Shown here piece by piece: positions 1 to 7,675 of a DNA stretch of 17,049 nucleotides. Under the pieces are notes generated by a model, which did no database searches, was not told the DNA's origin, and saw nothing but the letters and a program-made list of their open reading frames with translations. Each line of letters begins with the position of its first letter. Position 1 is the stretch's first letter. The translations under genes and the position numbers were made by a program. Source of the DNA: Flavobacteriales bacterium (GTDB lineage: Bacteria; Bacteroidota; Bacteroidia; Flavobacteriales; UBA7430); NCBI GenBank assembly GCA_002685115.1, contig NYWQ01000011.1, forward strand, positions 1 through 17,049, given 5' to 3'.

Positions 1-2319
1 AAACCCTATTTCCATAGTCAAAGTACAGTAACATTAGATGCAAAAGGTTTTGACATTCATCAAGTGGCTTTAGCAGAGCCTGATGGAGCACTTACAAACT
101 TAAACTATACCTACAACGATTTAAAGATCTCCATTCAACTGGATAGAGAATACAGTCGCGAGGAAACCTATCAAATCTACATAGCGTACACAGCCAAACC
201 AGATGAACTCGAAATTGAAGGAGGCGATGCCATTACCGATGCAAAGGGCTTGTACTTTATCAACCCAGACAATACGCAAGACAAACCCCAACAAATTTGG
301 ACGCAAGGAGAAACTGAATCCAGCTCTTGTTGGTTTCCATGCATCGACAAGCCCAATGAAAAATGCAGCCAACAAATAGCCATTACCGTTCAAGAAAAAT
401 ACACCACGCTTTCAAACGGCTTGCTGGCGAGTTCAAAACAAAATAAAGATGGTACAAGAACCGATATATGGGTTCAACAGCAAGAGCATGCACCCTATTT
501 ATTTATGATGGCGGTTGGCGAATTTTCCATCACAAAAGATACATGGAGAGACATAGCAGTTAACTATTATGTTGAACCCGAACAAGAAATACACGCACAA
601 CGAATCTTTGGAAAAACTCCAGAAATGATGGAATTCTACTCCGAACTATTAGGCTTTGAGTACCCATGGGAAAAGTATGCTCAAATTATTGTTCGAGATT
701 ATGTTTCGGGAGCAATGGAAAACACAACGGCTGTAATCCACGGAGAGTTTGTTTATTCCGATGAGAGGTCTTTTATTGACGATCCAAATGAAATGATTAT
801 TGCGCACGAATTATTCCACCATTGGTTTGGCGATTGGGTAACCTGCGAATCTTGGCCAAATCTGCCTTTAAATGAGGGTTTTGCAACCTACGGCGAATAT
901 TTATGGATGGAAGGAAAGTATACAGCAAATGAAGCACAACATTACTTACATCAAGATTTAATACAATACCTAAACGAGTCCTCAAGTAAACAAGAAGACC
1001 TAATTCGTTTTTACAATGAGAATCCGAATGATATGTTTGACAACCATTCGTATGCAAAAGGAGGGCGAATTTTACATATGCTGAGGCATACACTAAGTGA
1101 TGAAGTTTTTTTTAAAGGACTTGAACACTACCTTACAGCCTACGCAAACCAAGCTGTAGAGGTTCATCATCTCAGACTAGCCATGGAACATATTTCTGGG
1201 ATAGACTTAAATTGGTTTTTTAACCAGTGGTTCTTAGCTTCAGGTCATCCACAAATTGAAGTAACTCAAGAAATAGAAGATCGTAAAGTGACTCTAAAAA
1301 TTAGTCAAACCCAATCTTTAGAAACAACACCGCTGTACAAAATACCGCTGCAAATTGCCATTCATGCCAACGGTGTAGAAAAGAGGTATGAAATTGAACT
1401 GAATAAGCAAGAAGAAAGATTTGAATTTGAAACCAAAAACAAGGCCGACCTTGTTGTATTTGATCCATCTCATTATTTACTTGCCGATATTAGCTTTAAC
1501 AAATCTGACGAACAATGGATACATCAGCTCAGCACAGCTTCGCATTACTACGATAAATTAGAAGCACTAGACAGCCTTACCAATAGCTCCAATTTTGCCC
1601 GTAGGTCTGAGGCGGTAAAAATTGCGCTAACAGATGTTTTTTGGGGCATTAGAAGCAAAGGGCTGGATTACTTTGAAAAAGCAGATCCTCGCACGCAAAG
1701 CACCCTGCAATCTCAACTTGTTTTACTGAGTCGTTTGGACCCTAAGTCTGAAGTAAGAGCCAAAGCGCTAAATTGCTTAAGCACCTTTTTTGATCAAGAT
1801 GAAAACATGCCAGGTAAAGCGCATGCAAAACAGTACATCAAAAGCGTTAAAGACCCTTCATATGTTGTGGCTAGCCAAGCCTTAAGAGCTTTAAATTATG
1901 TAGATCCAAAAACAGCTTACAAACTTGCAAAAGAAGAGTTGGCGGATGCAAACGAAGAATTAAAATCGGCGGTACTAAATACAATTGCTAAAAAAGGCGC
2001 GCTTTCTGATCAAGAATTAATGCTAAAAGAATTTGAAAAAGCAAAGCGTTACGCATCGGTTAGCATGACCAATAATTTACTGGTATTCTTAGAACATCAG
2101 AACCCAGAAATTTACATGCCAAATCTTGAAAAAATAAGACGTAAAATTGATGCTATAGAAACTTGGTATATAAAATACTACGCGCTTAATGCACTAAAAA
2201 AATACGGTGAAAAAAACCTGAAAAACAACCCGTTTTATAAAGAAGTATTCGGTGTTTACACAAATTTACTTTCGTTAGAAAAAGACGAAAGAATTGTGCG
2301 GTATCTTCTCAGCAAATAA
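1..2319 (+). CDS. M1 family zinc aminopeptidase (5'-truncated)
   Basis: The reading frame is already open at base 1, so the start and any signal peptide lie outside the window; 772 codons are visible. The substrate-binding GAMEN motif is at visible codons 237-241. The zinc site HELFH is at 269-273, with the third ligand Glu at 292, giving the HExxH-x18-E spacing of gluzincins. The catalytic Tyr in the SYAKGG motif is at about 351. These define an M1 peptidase, which removes N-terminal residues from peptides. From about codon 480 the protein is a helix-rich, HEAT-like C-terminal region, as in many Bacteroidota M1 enzymes. All catalytic residues are present, so it should be active. Whether it is secreted cannot be judged without the N terminus. 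It ends three bases from the convergent rnhA. The family is certain; substrate preference is unknown. Confidence 0.94.
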   Translation, partial: KPYFHSQSTVTLDAKGFDIHQVALAEPDGALTNLNYTYNDLKISIQLDREYSREETYQIYIAYTAKPDELEIEGGDAITDAKGLYFINPDNTQDKPQQIWTQGETESSSCWFPCIDKPNEKCSQQIAITVQEKYTTLSNGLLASSKQNKDGTRTDIWVQQQEHAPYLFMMAVGEFSITKDTWRDIAVNYYVEPEQEIHAQRIFGKTPEMMEFYSELLGFEYPWEKYAQIIVRDYVSGAMENTTAVIHGEFVYSDERSFIDDPNEMIIAHELFHHWFGDWVTCESWPNLPLNEGFATYGEYLWMEGKYTANEAQHYLHQDLIQYLNESSSKQEDLIRFYNENPNDMFDNHSYAKGGRILHMLRHTLSDEVFFKGLEHYLTAYANQAVEVHHLRLAMEHISGIDLNWFFNQWFLASGHPQIEVTQEIEDRKVTLKISQTQSLETTPLYKIPLQIAIHANGVEKRYEIELNKQEERFEFETKNKADLVVFDPSHYLLADISFNKSDEQWIHQLSTASHYYDKLEALDSLTNSSNFARRSEAVKIALTDVFWGIRSKGLDYFEKADPRTQSTLQSQLVLLSRLDPKSEVRAKALNCLSTFFDQDENMPGKAHAKQYIKSVKDPSYVVASQALRALNYVDPKTAYKLAKEELADANEELKSAVLNTIAKKGALSDQELMLKEFEKAKRYASVSMTNNLLVFLEHQNPEIYMPNLEKIRRKIDAIETWYIKYYALNALKKYGEKNLKNNPFYKEVFGVYTNLLSLEKDERIVRYLLSK

Positions 2320-2322
2320 ATA

Positions 2323-2796
2323 TTAAAGCAATCCTTTGAGCTTTTTTACAGAATCCTGATACCCTTTGTCTACCTTTAATTTAGTTGCTTTACTTGCATG
2401 TACGGCAAGAGCATCACAACGTTCATTCTCAGGGTGATTGTTGTGCCCTTTAACCCATTCAAATTTAACGTTATGCTTCTTGTAAATTTTTAGAAACCTT
2501 CTCCATAAGTCTGGGTTTTTTTTATCCTTAAATCCTTTTTTAAGCCAATTAAAAACCCAGCCCTTTACCACAGAATCTATCACGTATTTAGAGTCTGAAG
2601 TTACCAAAACAGCTGAACCAGGAGATTTAATCTGCTCTAAAGCTACGATTACGGCTAACAACTCCATTCGATTGTTCGTTGTAAACGTAAAACCCTCGGC
2701 CAATTCACGACGATACTTTCCAGAAATCATTACAATTCCATAGCCTCCAGGCCCAGGATTTCCACTGGCGGCTCCATCTGTATATATATAAATCAT
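2323..2796 (-). CDS. rnhA: ribonuclease HI
   Basis: A 157-residue protein of normal RNase HI length, which degrades the RNA strand of RNA-DNA hybrids (R-loops, primers, Okazaki fragment RNA). The catalytic carboxylates are all visible: Asp7 in YTDGAASGNPGPGG, Glu45 in NRMELLAV, Asp68 in TSDSKYV and Asp128 in the final motif, together with His118 of the flexible loop (KGHNNHPENERCD). The basic, tryptophan-containing segment at about residues 78-100 matches the handle region of E. coli-type RNase HI. Its ATG overlaps the purN stop in an ATGA junction, so the two are probably translated in a coupled way from one transcript. The short C-terminal tail is lysine-rich. Confidence 0.95.
   Translation of the reverse strand: MIYIYTDGAASGNPGPGGYGIVMISGKYRRELAEGFTFTTNNRMELLAVIVALEQIKSPGSAVLVTSDSKYVIDSVVKGWVFNWLKKGFKDKKNPDLWRRFLKIYKKHNVKFEWVKGHNNHPENERCDALAVHASKATKLKVDKGYQDSVKKLKGLL
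2325..2347 (+). terminator. weak candidate terminator of the M1 aminopeptidase
   Basis: AAAGC (2325-2329) can pair with GCTTT (2340-2344) around a 10-base loop. The second arm runs into a six-T stretch (2342-2347). The stem is only five base pairs, so this is a weak intrinsic terminator at best. It lies just past the aminopeptidase stop and entirely inside the 3' coding end of the convergent rnhA, so there is no dedicated spacer for termination. Confidence 0.3.
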
Positions 2797-3359
2797 TCGG
2801 AAAGAATTGAGGCTATTACTTTAGGATAATGAATACGTTCTAAGTTCTGAACTTTTTGTTTTACATCTTCTGGGCTGTCAGAACTCAAAACAGGACAAGT
2901 AGCTTGAAAAATATAATCTCCCTGATCATAGTGTTCATTCACGTAATGTATAGTAATACCAGAGACTTGGTCTTTATTTTCAACAACAGAACGATGCACA
3001 TTCATTCCATACATACCCTTACCCCCATGCAAAGGAAGTAACGAAGGATGAATATTAAGGATTTTGTTAGGGTATTTAATTAATAAGTTAATTGGTATTT
3101 TAAGCAAAAAACCAGCCAAAATTAGAATGCTTGCATTCAATTTATGAAGGTAATCGAGTACTTTTGTAGTGTTATTTAATTCATTTTTAGTAAAAACAAA
3201 TGTAGGAATAGAATACTTTAATGCTCGTGTTAAAACATAGCTCTCTTTTCGATTTGAAAGCACTAAAACAACATCAACACCTTGGATGCCTTGAAAATAC
3301 TGAATTATATTTTCTGCATTTGAACCTGAACCTGAAGCGAAAATTGCTATTTTTGTCAT
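2793..3359 (-). CDS. purN: phosphoribosylglycinamide formyltransferase (GAR transformylase)
   Basis: A 188-residue PurN, which transfers a formyl group from 10-formyl-THF to glycinamide ribonucleotide in the third step of de novo purine synthesis. The N-terminal phosphate-binding stretch FASGSGSNAENI (residues 7-18) is intact. The catalytic Asn102 and His104 lie in the NIHPSLLP motif, and the catalytic Asp145 is in HYVNEHYDQGDYI; these correspond to Asn106, His108 and Asp144 of E. coli PurN. The GGKGMYG segment after the His motif replaces the GLHTH-type loop of E. coli and, as I recall, is common in Bacteroidota enzymes. It is the first gene of a two-gene minus-strand unit with rnhA and is divergent from acpP. 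The window also has purH but no other pur gene, so the pathway is dispersed. Confidence 0.94.
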   Translation of the reverse strand: MTKIAIFASGSGSNAENIIQYFQGIQGVDVVLVLSNRKESYVLTRALKYSIPTFVFTKNELNNTTKVLDYLHKLNASILILAGFLLKIPINLLIKYPNKILNIHPSLLPLHGGKGMYGMNVHRSVVENKDQVSGITIHYVNEHYDQGDYIFQATCPVLSSDSPEDVKQKVQNLERIHYPKVIASILSE

Positions 3360-3427
3360 GATGTAAAAGTAAATAAGATTTCTAAATCAGCTAATATCTG
3401 AGATTCAAAATTTCAGAGCAATAAAAA

Positions 3428-3459
3428 TTTGGCTATTTTTAAGTTTATATATTTCTTTG
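3428..3459 (+). promoter_or_regulatory. candidate promoter for acpP-fabF-rnc
   Basis: A TTTG at 3428-3431 is followed, after 20 bases, by TTTCTTTG at 3452-3459. This resembles the Bacteroidota pattern TTG-N(17-23)-TAnnTTTG with one mismatch in the -7 box. Transcription would begin near 3465, leaving a leader of about 25-30 bases before the acpP ATG. No Shine-Dalgarno-like purine run precedes that ATG. Assignment is by pattern and position only. Confidence 0.42.
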
Positions 3460-3491
3460 CAATTAAATTACTAACCTAAAATAACAAAGAC

Positions 3492-3722
3492 ATGTCTGAC
3501 ATAGCATCTAAAGTAAAAGCTATAATAGTTGACAAATTAGGAGTTGATGAAAGTGAAGTAACAAATGAAGCTAGTTTCACAAATGACCTAGGAGCAGATT
3601 CATTAGATACAGTTGAGCTTATCATGGAATTTGAAAAAGAATTTGACATTCAAATTCCAGACGATCAAGCTGAAGCAATTTCTACAGTTGGATCTGCAAT
3701 CGAATACATCGAAAAAGCATAA
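3492..3722 (+). CDS. acpP: acyl carrier protein
   Basis: A 76-residue acidic protein of standard bacterial ACP length. It carries growing acyl chains on a 4'-phosphopantetheine arm during type II fatty acid synthesis in the cytoplasm. The attachment site is Ser37 in the invariant [10 protein letters not shown] motif (residues 34-43), followed by the acidic helix that docks partner enzymes. It sits 20 bases upstream of fabF, the usual pairing, and is expected to be co-transcribed with fabF and rnc from the promoter-like sequence just upstream. The ATG is the only sensible start because the protein aligns end to end with the family. Base composition resembles the neighbours and nothing is missing. 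Confidence 0.97.
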   Translation: MSDIASKVKAIIVDKLGVDESEVTNEASFTNDLGADSLDTVELIMEFEKEFDIQIPDDQAEAISTVGSAIEYIEKA

Positions 3723-3742
3723 TTTAACCTTAACTTGACCCT

Positions 3743-4996
3743 ATGCAGCTGAAAAGAGTTGTTATAACAGGCCTGGGTGCTTTAACGCCCATAGGAAATA
3801 ATGTTTCAGAATACTGGAAAAACTTGGAAAAAGGAGTAAGCGGTGCTGCACCCATTACTCATTTCGATGCATCCAAATTCAAAACTCAATTCGCTTGTGA
3901 GGTCAAAAATTTTAATCCAACCGATCATTTAGATCGAAAGGAAGCCCGAAAACAAGACCCTTACACGCAGTACGCAATGGTTGCAACGGCTGAAGCAATG
4001 GAAGATTCAAAAATCGACATTGAAGCCATAGATCTTGATCGTGCTGGTGTAATTTGGGGGTCTGGAATCGGCGGAATAAAAACATTTTACGACGAAGTTT
4101 CCGCTTTTGCCAAGGGTGATGGGACTCCTCGTTACAATCCATTTTTTATTCCCAAAATGATTGCAGATATCGCTGCAGGAATGATTTCTATTAAATATGG
4201 CCTGCGAGGACCAAACTTTGCTACAGTTTCTGCTTGCGCATCCTCATCAAACGCCTTATTAGATGCCTTTAACTACATCAGGTTAGGAAAAGCAGACATC
4301 ATAGTTAGCGGTGGTTCTGAAGCTTCAGTAAATCAAGCAGGATTGGGTGGCTTTAATGCACTTAAAGCACTTTCCACACGCAACGATGACCCAGCCAAAG
4401 CATCGAGACCCTTTGACAAAGACAGAGACGGTTTTGTTTTAGGCGAAGGGGCAGGAACTTTGATTTTAGAAGAATACGAGCACGCGGTAAAAAGAGGCGC
4501 AAAAATATACGCCGAAGTTATGGGTGGTGGATTATCTGCAGATGCACACCACATTACAGCACCTCATCCTAAAGGACTAGGCGCCATTAAGGTAATGCAA
4601 AATGCACTTGATGATGCTGAAATGAAACCCGAAGAAATAGACTACATTAATGTACACGGAACCTCTACACCTCTTGGAGATGTTGCAGAATCTAAGGCTA
4701 TTAATGAGGTTTTCGGAGCGCATGCCTACAACTTAAACATTAGCTCTACAAAATCCATGACAGGACACTTGCTTGGAGCTGCTGGTGCAATAGAAACCAT
4801 TGCTTCTATTTTAGCCATAAAAAAAGGCATTATACCGCCAACCATAAACAACGAAAATTTTGATGAGAATATTGACGGCAAATTAAACTTTACGCTCAAC
4901 AAAGCTCAGAAAAGAGAAGTTAAGGCTATTATGAGCAATACTTTTGGTTTTGGAGGGCACAATGCTTCCATAATTTTAAAAGCATTTGAGGCTTAA
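3743..4996 (+). CDS. fabF: beta-ketoacyl-ACP synthase II
   Basis: A 417-residue condensing enzyme that joins malonyl-ACP to acyl-ACP, elongating fatty acids; FabF-type enzymes also elongate unsaturated chains. The catalytic Cys165 lies in TVSACASSSNAL, His305 in NVHGTSTPLGD, Lys337 in SSTKSMTGH and His342 in GHLLGAAGA. Each is offset by two from E. coli FabF Cys163, His303, Lys335 and His340, and the C-terminal SNTFGFGGHNAS motif is present. Length and motifs favour FabF over FabB or a polyketide ketosynthase, and the position between acpP and rnc agrees. The stop is two bases before the rnc ATG, implying coupled translation. No abnormal features are seen. Confidence 0.96.
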   Translation: MQLKRVVITGLGALTPIGNNVSEYWKNLEKGVSGAAPITHFDASKFKTQFACEVKNFNPTDHLDRKEARKQDPYTQYAMVATAEAMEDSKIDIEAIDLDRAGVIWGSGIGGIKTFYDEVSAFAKGDGTPRYNPFFIPKMIADIAAGMISIKYGLRGPNFATVSACASSSNALLDAFNYIRLGKADIIVSGGSEASVNQAGLGGFNALKALSTRNDDPAKASRPFDKDRDGFVLGEGAGTLILEEYEHAVKRGAKIYAEVMGGGLSADAHHITAPHPKGLGAIKVMQNALDDAEMKPEEIDYINVHGTSTPLGDVAESKAINEVFGAHAYNLNISSTKSMTGHLLGAAGAIETIASILAIKKGIIPPTINNENFDENIDGKLNFTLNKAQKREVKAIMSNTFGFGGHNASIILKAFEA

Positions 4997-4998
4997 CA

Positions 4999-5700
4999 AT
5001 GAACTGGTTAAACAGGCTCTTACACAAACCTTCTACTGAATATTTCGGCTCAAAAATAAACGCATCTCTCGGGTTCTGGCCAAGTAAATTAACATTATAC
5101 AAACAAGCATTCTCTCACAGCTCAATTGATCAGCCTAAATATGGAAACAATGAACGCTTAGAATTCTTGGGAGACTCTATACTCGGAAATGTTATTACAG
5201 AATACCTCTACCACAATCTACCTACAAAAAATGAAGGCGTTCTTACCGATATAAGATCAAAAATGGTAAGTAGGAGGACTCTCAATAAATTGGCTAAAAA
5301 ATTTAATATTGAAGAATTTGTTGAAACCAATTTAAATGGCAAAATTCCATCCTCTATACTAGGGAATACTTTTGAAGCCCTTATTGCTGCAATCTATCTT
5401 GACAAAGGCGAGATGTTTTGTAAAAAATTTATTATTCAAGAAATTATTCTGAAACACTTTTCACTAGAGCAGTTAGAGAAAGAAATTAGCAGTTATAAAA
5501 AGCACTTTATACATTGGACTCAAAAAAACAGCAAAGATTTTTTCTTTAAATTGTTAGATGAATCTGGTGAATCGCACAAAAAGAACTTCGAAATTGCAAT
5601 CGTACTCGAAGGAGAAACGATAGCTAAAGCTAAGAGTAGTTCAAAGAAAAAAGCGGAAGAAGAAGCCTCAAGAATTGCTTGTGAATCGCTTAATATTTAA
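4999..5700 (+). CDS. rnc: ribonuclease III
   Basis: A 233-residue dsRNA endonuclease that matures rRNA precursors and cuts structured transcripts. The nuclease domain covers about residues 20-155 and contains the signature NERLEFLGDS (51-60), supplying Glu52, Glu55 and Asp59. The second metal-binding element is LGNTFEALIAAIYLDKG, with Glu126 equivalent to E. coli Glu117. The position equivalent to E. coli Asp114 is Asn123, which I believe is common in Bacteroidota rather than a sign of inactivation. A double-stranded RNA-binding domain follows (about 163-231), ending in the basic SSSKKKAEEEASRIA helix. The gene begins two bases after fabF, and its stop codon lies inside a perfect hairpin. Confidence 0.95.
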   Translation: MNWLNRLLHKPSTEYFGSKINASLGFWPSKLTLYKQAFSHSSIDQPKYGNNERLEFLGDSILGNVITEYLYHNLPTKNEGVLTDIRSKMVSRRTLNKLAKKFNIEEFVETNLNGKIPSSILGNTFEALIAAIYLDKGEMFCKKFIIQEIILKHFSLEQLEKEISSYKKHFIHWTQKNSKDFFFKLLDESGESHKKNFEIAIVLEGETIAKAKSSSKKKAEEEASRIACESLNI

Positions 5701-5720
5701 GCAGTCTTACATTTTTTTTT
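5688..5720 (+). terminator. hairpin plus T-tract at the end of rnc
   Basis: GCTTAA (5688-5693), loop TAT, and TTAAGC (5697-5702) form a perfect six-pair hairpin that contains the rnc stop codon (5698-5700). Nine consecutive Ts follow at 5712-5720, after a nine-base gap. The gap makes it an imperfect intrinsic terminator, so partial termination or attenuation of acpP-fabF-rnc transcription is more likely than a full stop. It could also be an RNase III-sensitive or mRNA-stability element, but six pairs is short for that. Confidence 0.4.
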
Positions 5721-5723
5721 AAT

Positions 5724-5731
5724 TACCTTTG
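5724..5731 (+). promoter_or_regulatory. candidate -7 box for the IPExxxVDY-pyk-M42-lipoprotein block
   Basis: TACCTTTG at 5724-5731 matches the Bacteroidota TAnnTTTG -7 consensus exactly and lies just after the rnc hairpin and T-tract. Transcription would start near 5738, about 22 bases before the ATG at 5760. No TTG is found at the expected -33 distance, so strength is uncertain. Its position suggests that the downstream genes can be transcribed independently of acpP-fabF-rnc. Confidence 0.4.
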
Positions 5732-5759
5732 ATTTCTTTATTAGTTAGTAGGCCAATAA

Positions 5760-6257
5760 ATGAATAAAAAGAACATAAAGGTAGATTTTGAATACGATTA
5801 CGACTTTCTACTTGTTGGAATATGTACTCCATTAAAAGAATACACACTAAGCTACTTACTAAATAAACAATTGCAAACTTCTTTAAAAAGAAGTCAAAAA
5901 GACGTAGCAATGACATTCGATGACGGATTAGAAAAAGGAAAATTTTCTCAATACGAATTTTGGGACGAACAATTTCAAAACCAATGGTACTTAATTGCAA
6001 ATACATGTAAAGTTTTATGTGCAGAAGAGATTCAAAATCAAGGTACTATTTTTGATGGACATACCCAGAACAGAAAAAAAGTAAAAAAACTGATTCCCGA
6101 AAATGCAAATACGGATTACTTTCTTCAAATACACGGTATATTCACCGAAGAAGCTAAACTAAACCTTCTAAAAAAAATTAAAAATTTAGAGCGTATTGTA
6201 AGTGCACATTTCATTACTATTGCAGAACTAAAATCTAAAGAAAACTTGATCATCTAA
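5760..6257 (+). CDS. IPExxxVDY family protein
   Basis: A 165-residue cytoplasmic-type protein without signal peptide or membrane segment. It belongs to a Bacteroidota-restricted family of unknown function named after its motif. The motif here reads IPENANTDY at residues 112-120, with Thr where the name-giving Val usually is. The following segment YFLQIHG and the C-terminal helix ending in AELKSKENLII fit the family, whose members usually lie between rnc and pyk, as here. The N terminus is rich in aromatic and acidic residues (DFEYDYDF). The stop and the pyk start share one base (TAATG), so expression is probably coupled to pyruvate kinase. No enzymatic motif is visible and I assign no function. 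Confidence 0.82.
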   Translation: MNKKNIKVDFEYDYDFLLVGICTPLKEYTLSYLLNKQLQTSLKRSQKDVAMTFDDGLEKGKFSQYEFWDEQFQNQWYLIANTCKVLCAEEIQNQGTIFDGHTQNRKKVKKLIPENANTDYFLQIHGIFTEEAKLNLLKKIKNLERIVSAHFITIAELKSKENLII

Positions 6258-7675
6258 TGAACAATACAAAAATAGTTGCCACAATAGGCCCTTCTTCATA
6301 CGACAAAGCATTGCTAAAAGAAATGTTTGCTGCCGGACTAAATGTAGCTAGAATTAATTTCTCGCACAGCAATCATCAAGAAGCAAAACAAATATTTGAT
6401 TGGGTGCAAGAACTCAATCAAGAAGAAGATAGAAACGTTGCTGTACTAGGAGATTTACAAGGCCCAAAATTAAGATTGGGAAATGTAGAAGAGAATCAAA
6501 AGATAAAAAAAGGGCAAGAAATTACAATTACAACAGATGAGTGTATTGGAAATTCATCTCGAGTTTACATCACCTATCCAGACTTTCCGAAAGATGTAAA
6601 GGTTGGAGATAGTATTATGCTTGACGACGGTAAACTCATACTACGCGCAGAATCTACCAACGAACGTAACGAAGTTAAAGCCAAAGTTGTACAAGGCGGT
6701 GAACTTAAATCTAAAAAAGGAGTAAACCTTCCAAACACTAAAATTTCGCTTCCTTGCCTTACGCCAAAGGATCTAGCAGATTTAGATTTTTCACTTAAAA
6801 TTGGGGTTGAATGGATTGGACTTTCTTTTGTACGAAATGTAGAAGACATCATTGAACTTCAAGAAATTATTAAAAAAAATGACTCGCATGCAAGAGTCAT
6901 AGCTAAAATTGAAAAGCCCGAAGCTATTCAACAAATAGATGAAATAATTATGCAGTCAGACGCGATCATGGTGGCGCGTGGAGATTTGGGTGTAGAGGTT
7001 CCAATGGAAAGAGTTCCAAACCTCCAAAAATTAATTACACGAAAATGCATCAAACACTCCACTCCTGTTATTATTGCAACGCAGATGATGGAATCTATGA
7101 TGGACAGTTTAAGCCCAAGCAGATCGGATGTTAATGATGTTGCAAACGCAGTACATGATCGAGTAGATGGCGTAATGTTGAGTGGTGAAACTTCGGTAGG
7201 AAAATACCCTGTTGGTGTTATAAAAGCGATGAATAAGGTAGTGAAGAATGTAGAAAATTACGCCGATTTGCAAATGGAAGAATATGCACCGATTGATAAA
7301 AATAACGGTAGGTTTCTTTCCGATACAATTTGTTTCAATGCGTGTAAAGTAGCCGAACAAGTAGGAGCTAAATCTGTAATGACTATGACACATTCTGGTT
7401 ACAACGCGTTTAAAATTTCGAGTTTCAGACCTCCAAGTAAAATTTGTATTTTCACAAGCAATCGTACCATTTTAAATACCTTAAGTTTACTTTGGGGAGT
7501 TAGAGGCTATTACTACAACGATTTTGTAAGTACAGATGTCACCATAGCTGACATTACAAATGTCATAAAATTAAAAAAGGTAGTTAAAGAAGGGGATTTT
7601 GTTGTAAACATAGCAAGTATGCCAATTACACAAAAAGGAATGACAAACATGATGAAAATTAGTCGCGTAAAATAA
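6257..7675 (+). CDS. pyk: pyruvate kinase
   Basis: A 472-residue enzyme that converts phosphoenolpyruvate and ADP to pyruvate and ATP at the end of glycolysis. The N-terminal strand TKIVATIGPSS and the loop NVARINFSHS give Arg32, Asn34 and Ser36 of the active site. GDLQGPKLRLG (65-75) marks the A/B domain junction. The signature IAKIEKPEAI holds Lys217 and the metal ligand Glu219, and Asp243 in ARGDLGVEVP completes the magnesium site. The segment VIIATQMMESM (271-281) and the helix SRSDVNDVANAV (288-299) are also typical. Residues 350-472 form the C domain, where effectors bind in allosteric forms. One-base overlaps join it to the genes on either side. Confidence 0.96.
   Translation: MNNTKIVATIGPSSYDKALLKEMFAAGLNVARINFSHSNHQEAKQIFDWVQELNQEEDRNVAVLGDLQGPKLRLGNVEENQKIKKGQEITITTDECIGNSSRVYITYPDFPKDVKVGDSIMLDDGKLILRAESTNERNEVKAKVVQGGELKSKKGVNLPNTKISLPCLTPKDLADLDFSLKIGVEWIGLSFVRNVEDIIELQEIIKKNDSHARVIAKIEKPEAIQQIDEIIMQSDAIMVARGDLGVEVPMERVPNLQKLITRKCIKHSTPVIIATQMMESMMDSLSPSRSDVNDVANAVHDRVDGVMLSGETSVGKYPVGVIKAMNKVVKNVENYADLQMEEYAPIDKNNGRFLSDTICFNACKVAEQVGAKSVMTMTHSGYNAFKISSFRPPSKICIFTSNRTILNTLSLLWGVRGYYYNDFVSTDVTIADITNVIKLKKVVKEGDFVVNIASMPITQKGMTNMMKISRVK

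Noticed and set aside
64..66. GTG at 64 as the start of the M1 aminopeptidase
   Set aside because: The same frame is open from base 1 with protein-like sequence, and a start here would miss the N-terminal strands of the M1 fold. The gene is truncated by the window edge.
797..1093. 98-codon open frame on the minus strand inside the M1 aminopeptidase
   Set aside because: It lies opposite the conserved zinc-binding region and has no recognisable protein pattern. It is explained by the codon use of the sense gene.
5719..6006. 95-codon minus-strand frame opposite the IPExxxVDY gene, with hydrophobic stretches
   Set aside because: It covers the promoter and 5' half of a conserved gene in sense orientation; the hydrophobicity follows from antisense reading of Lys/Glu/Asn-rich codons.
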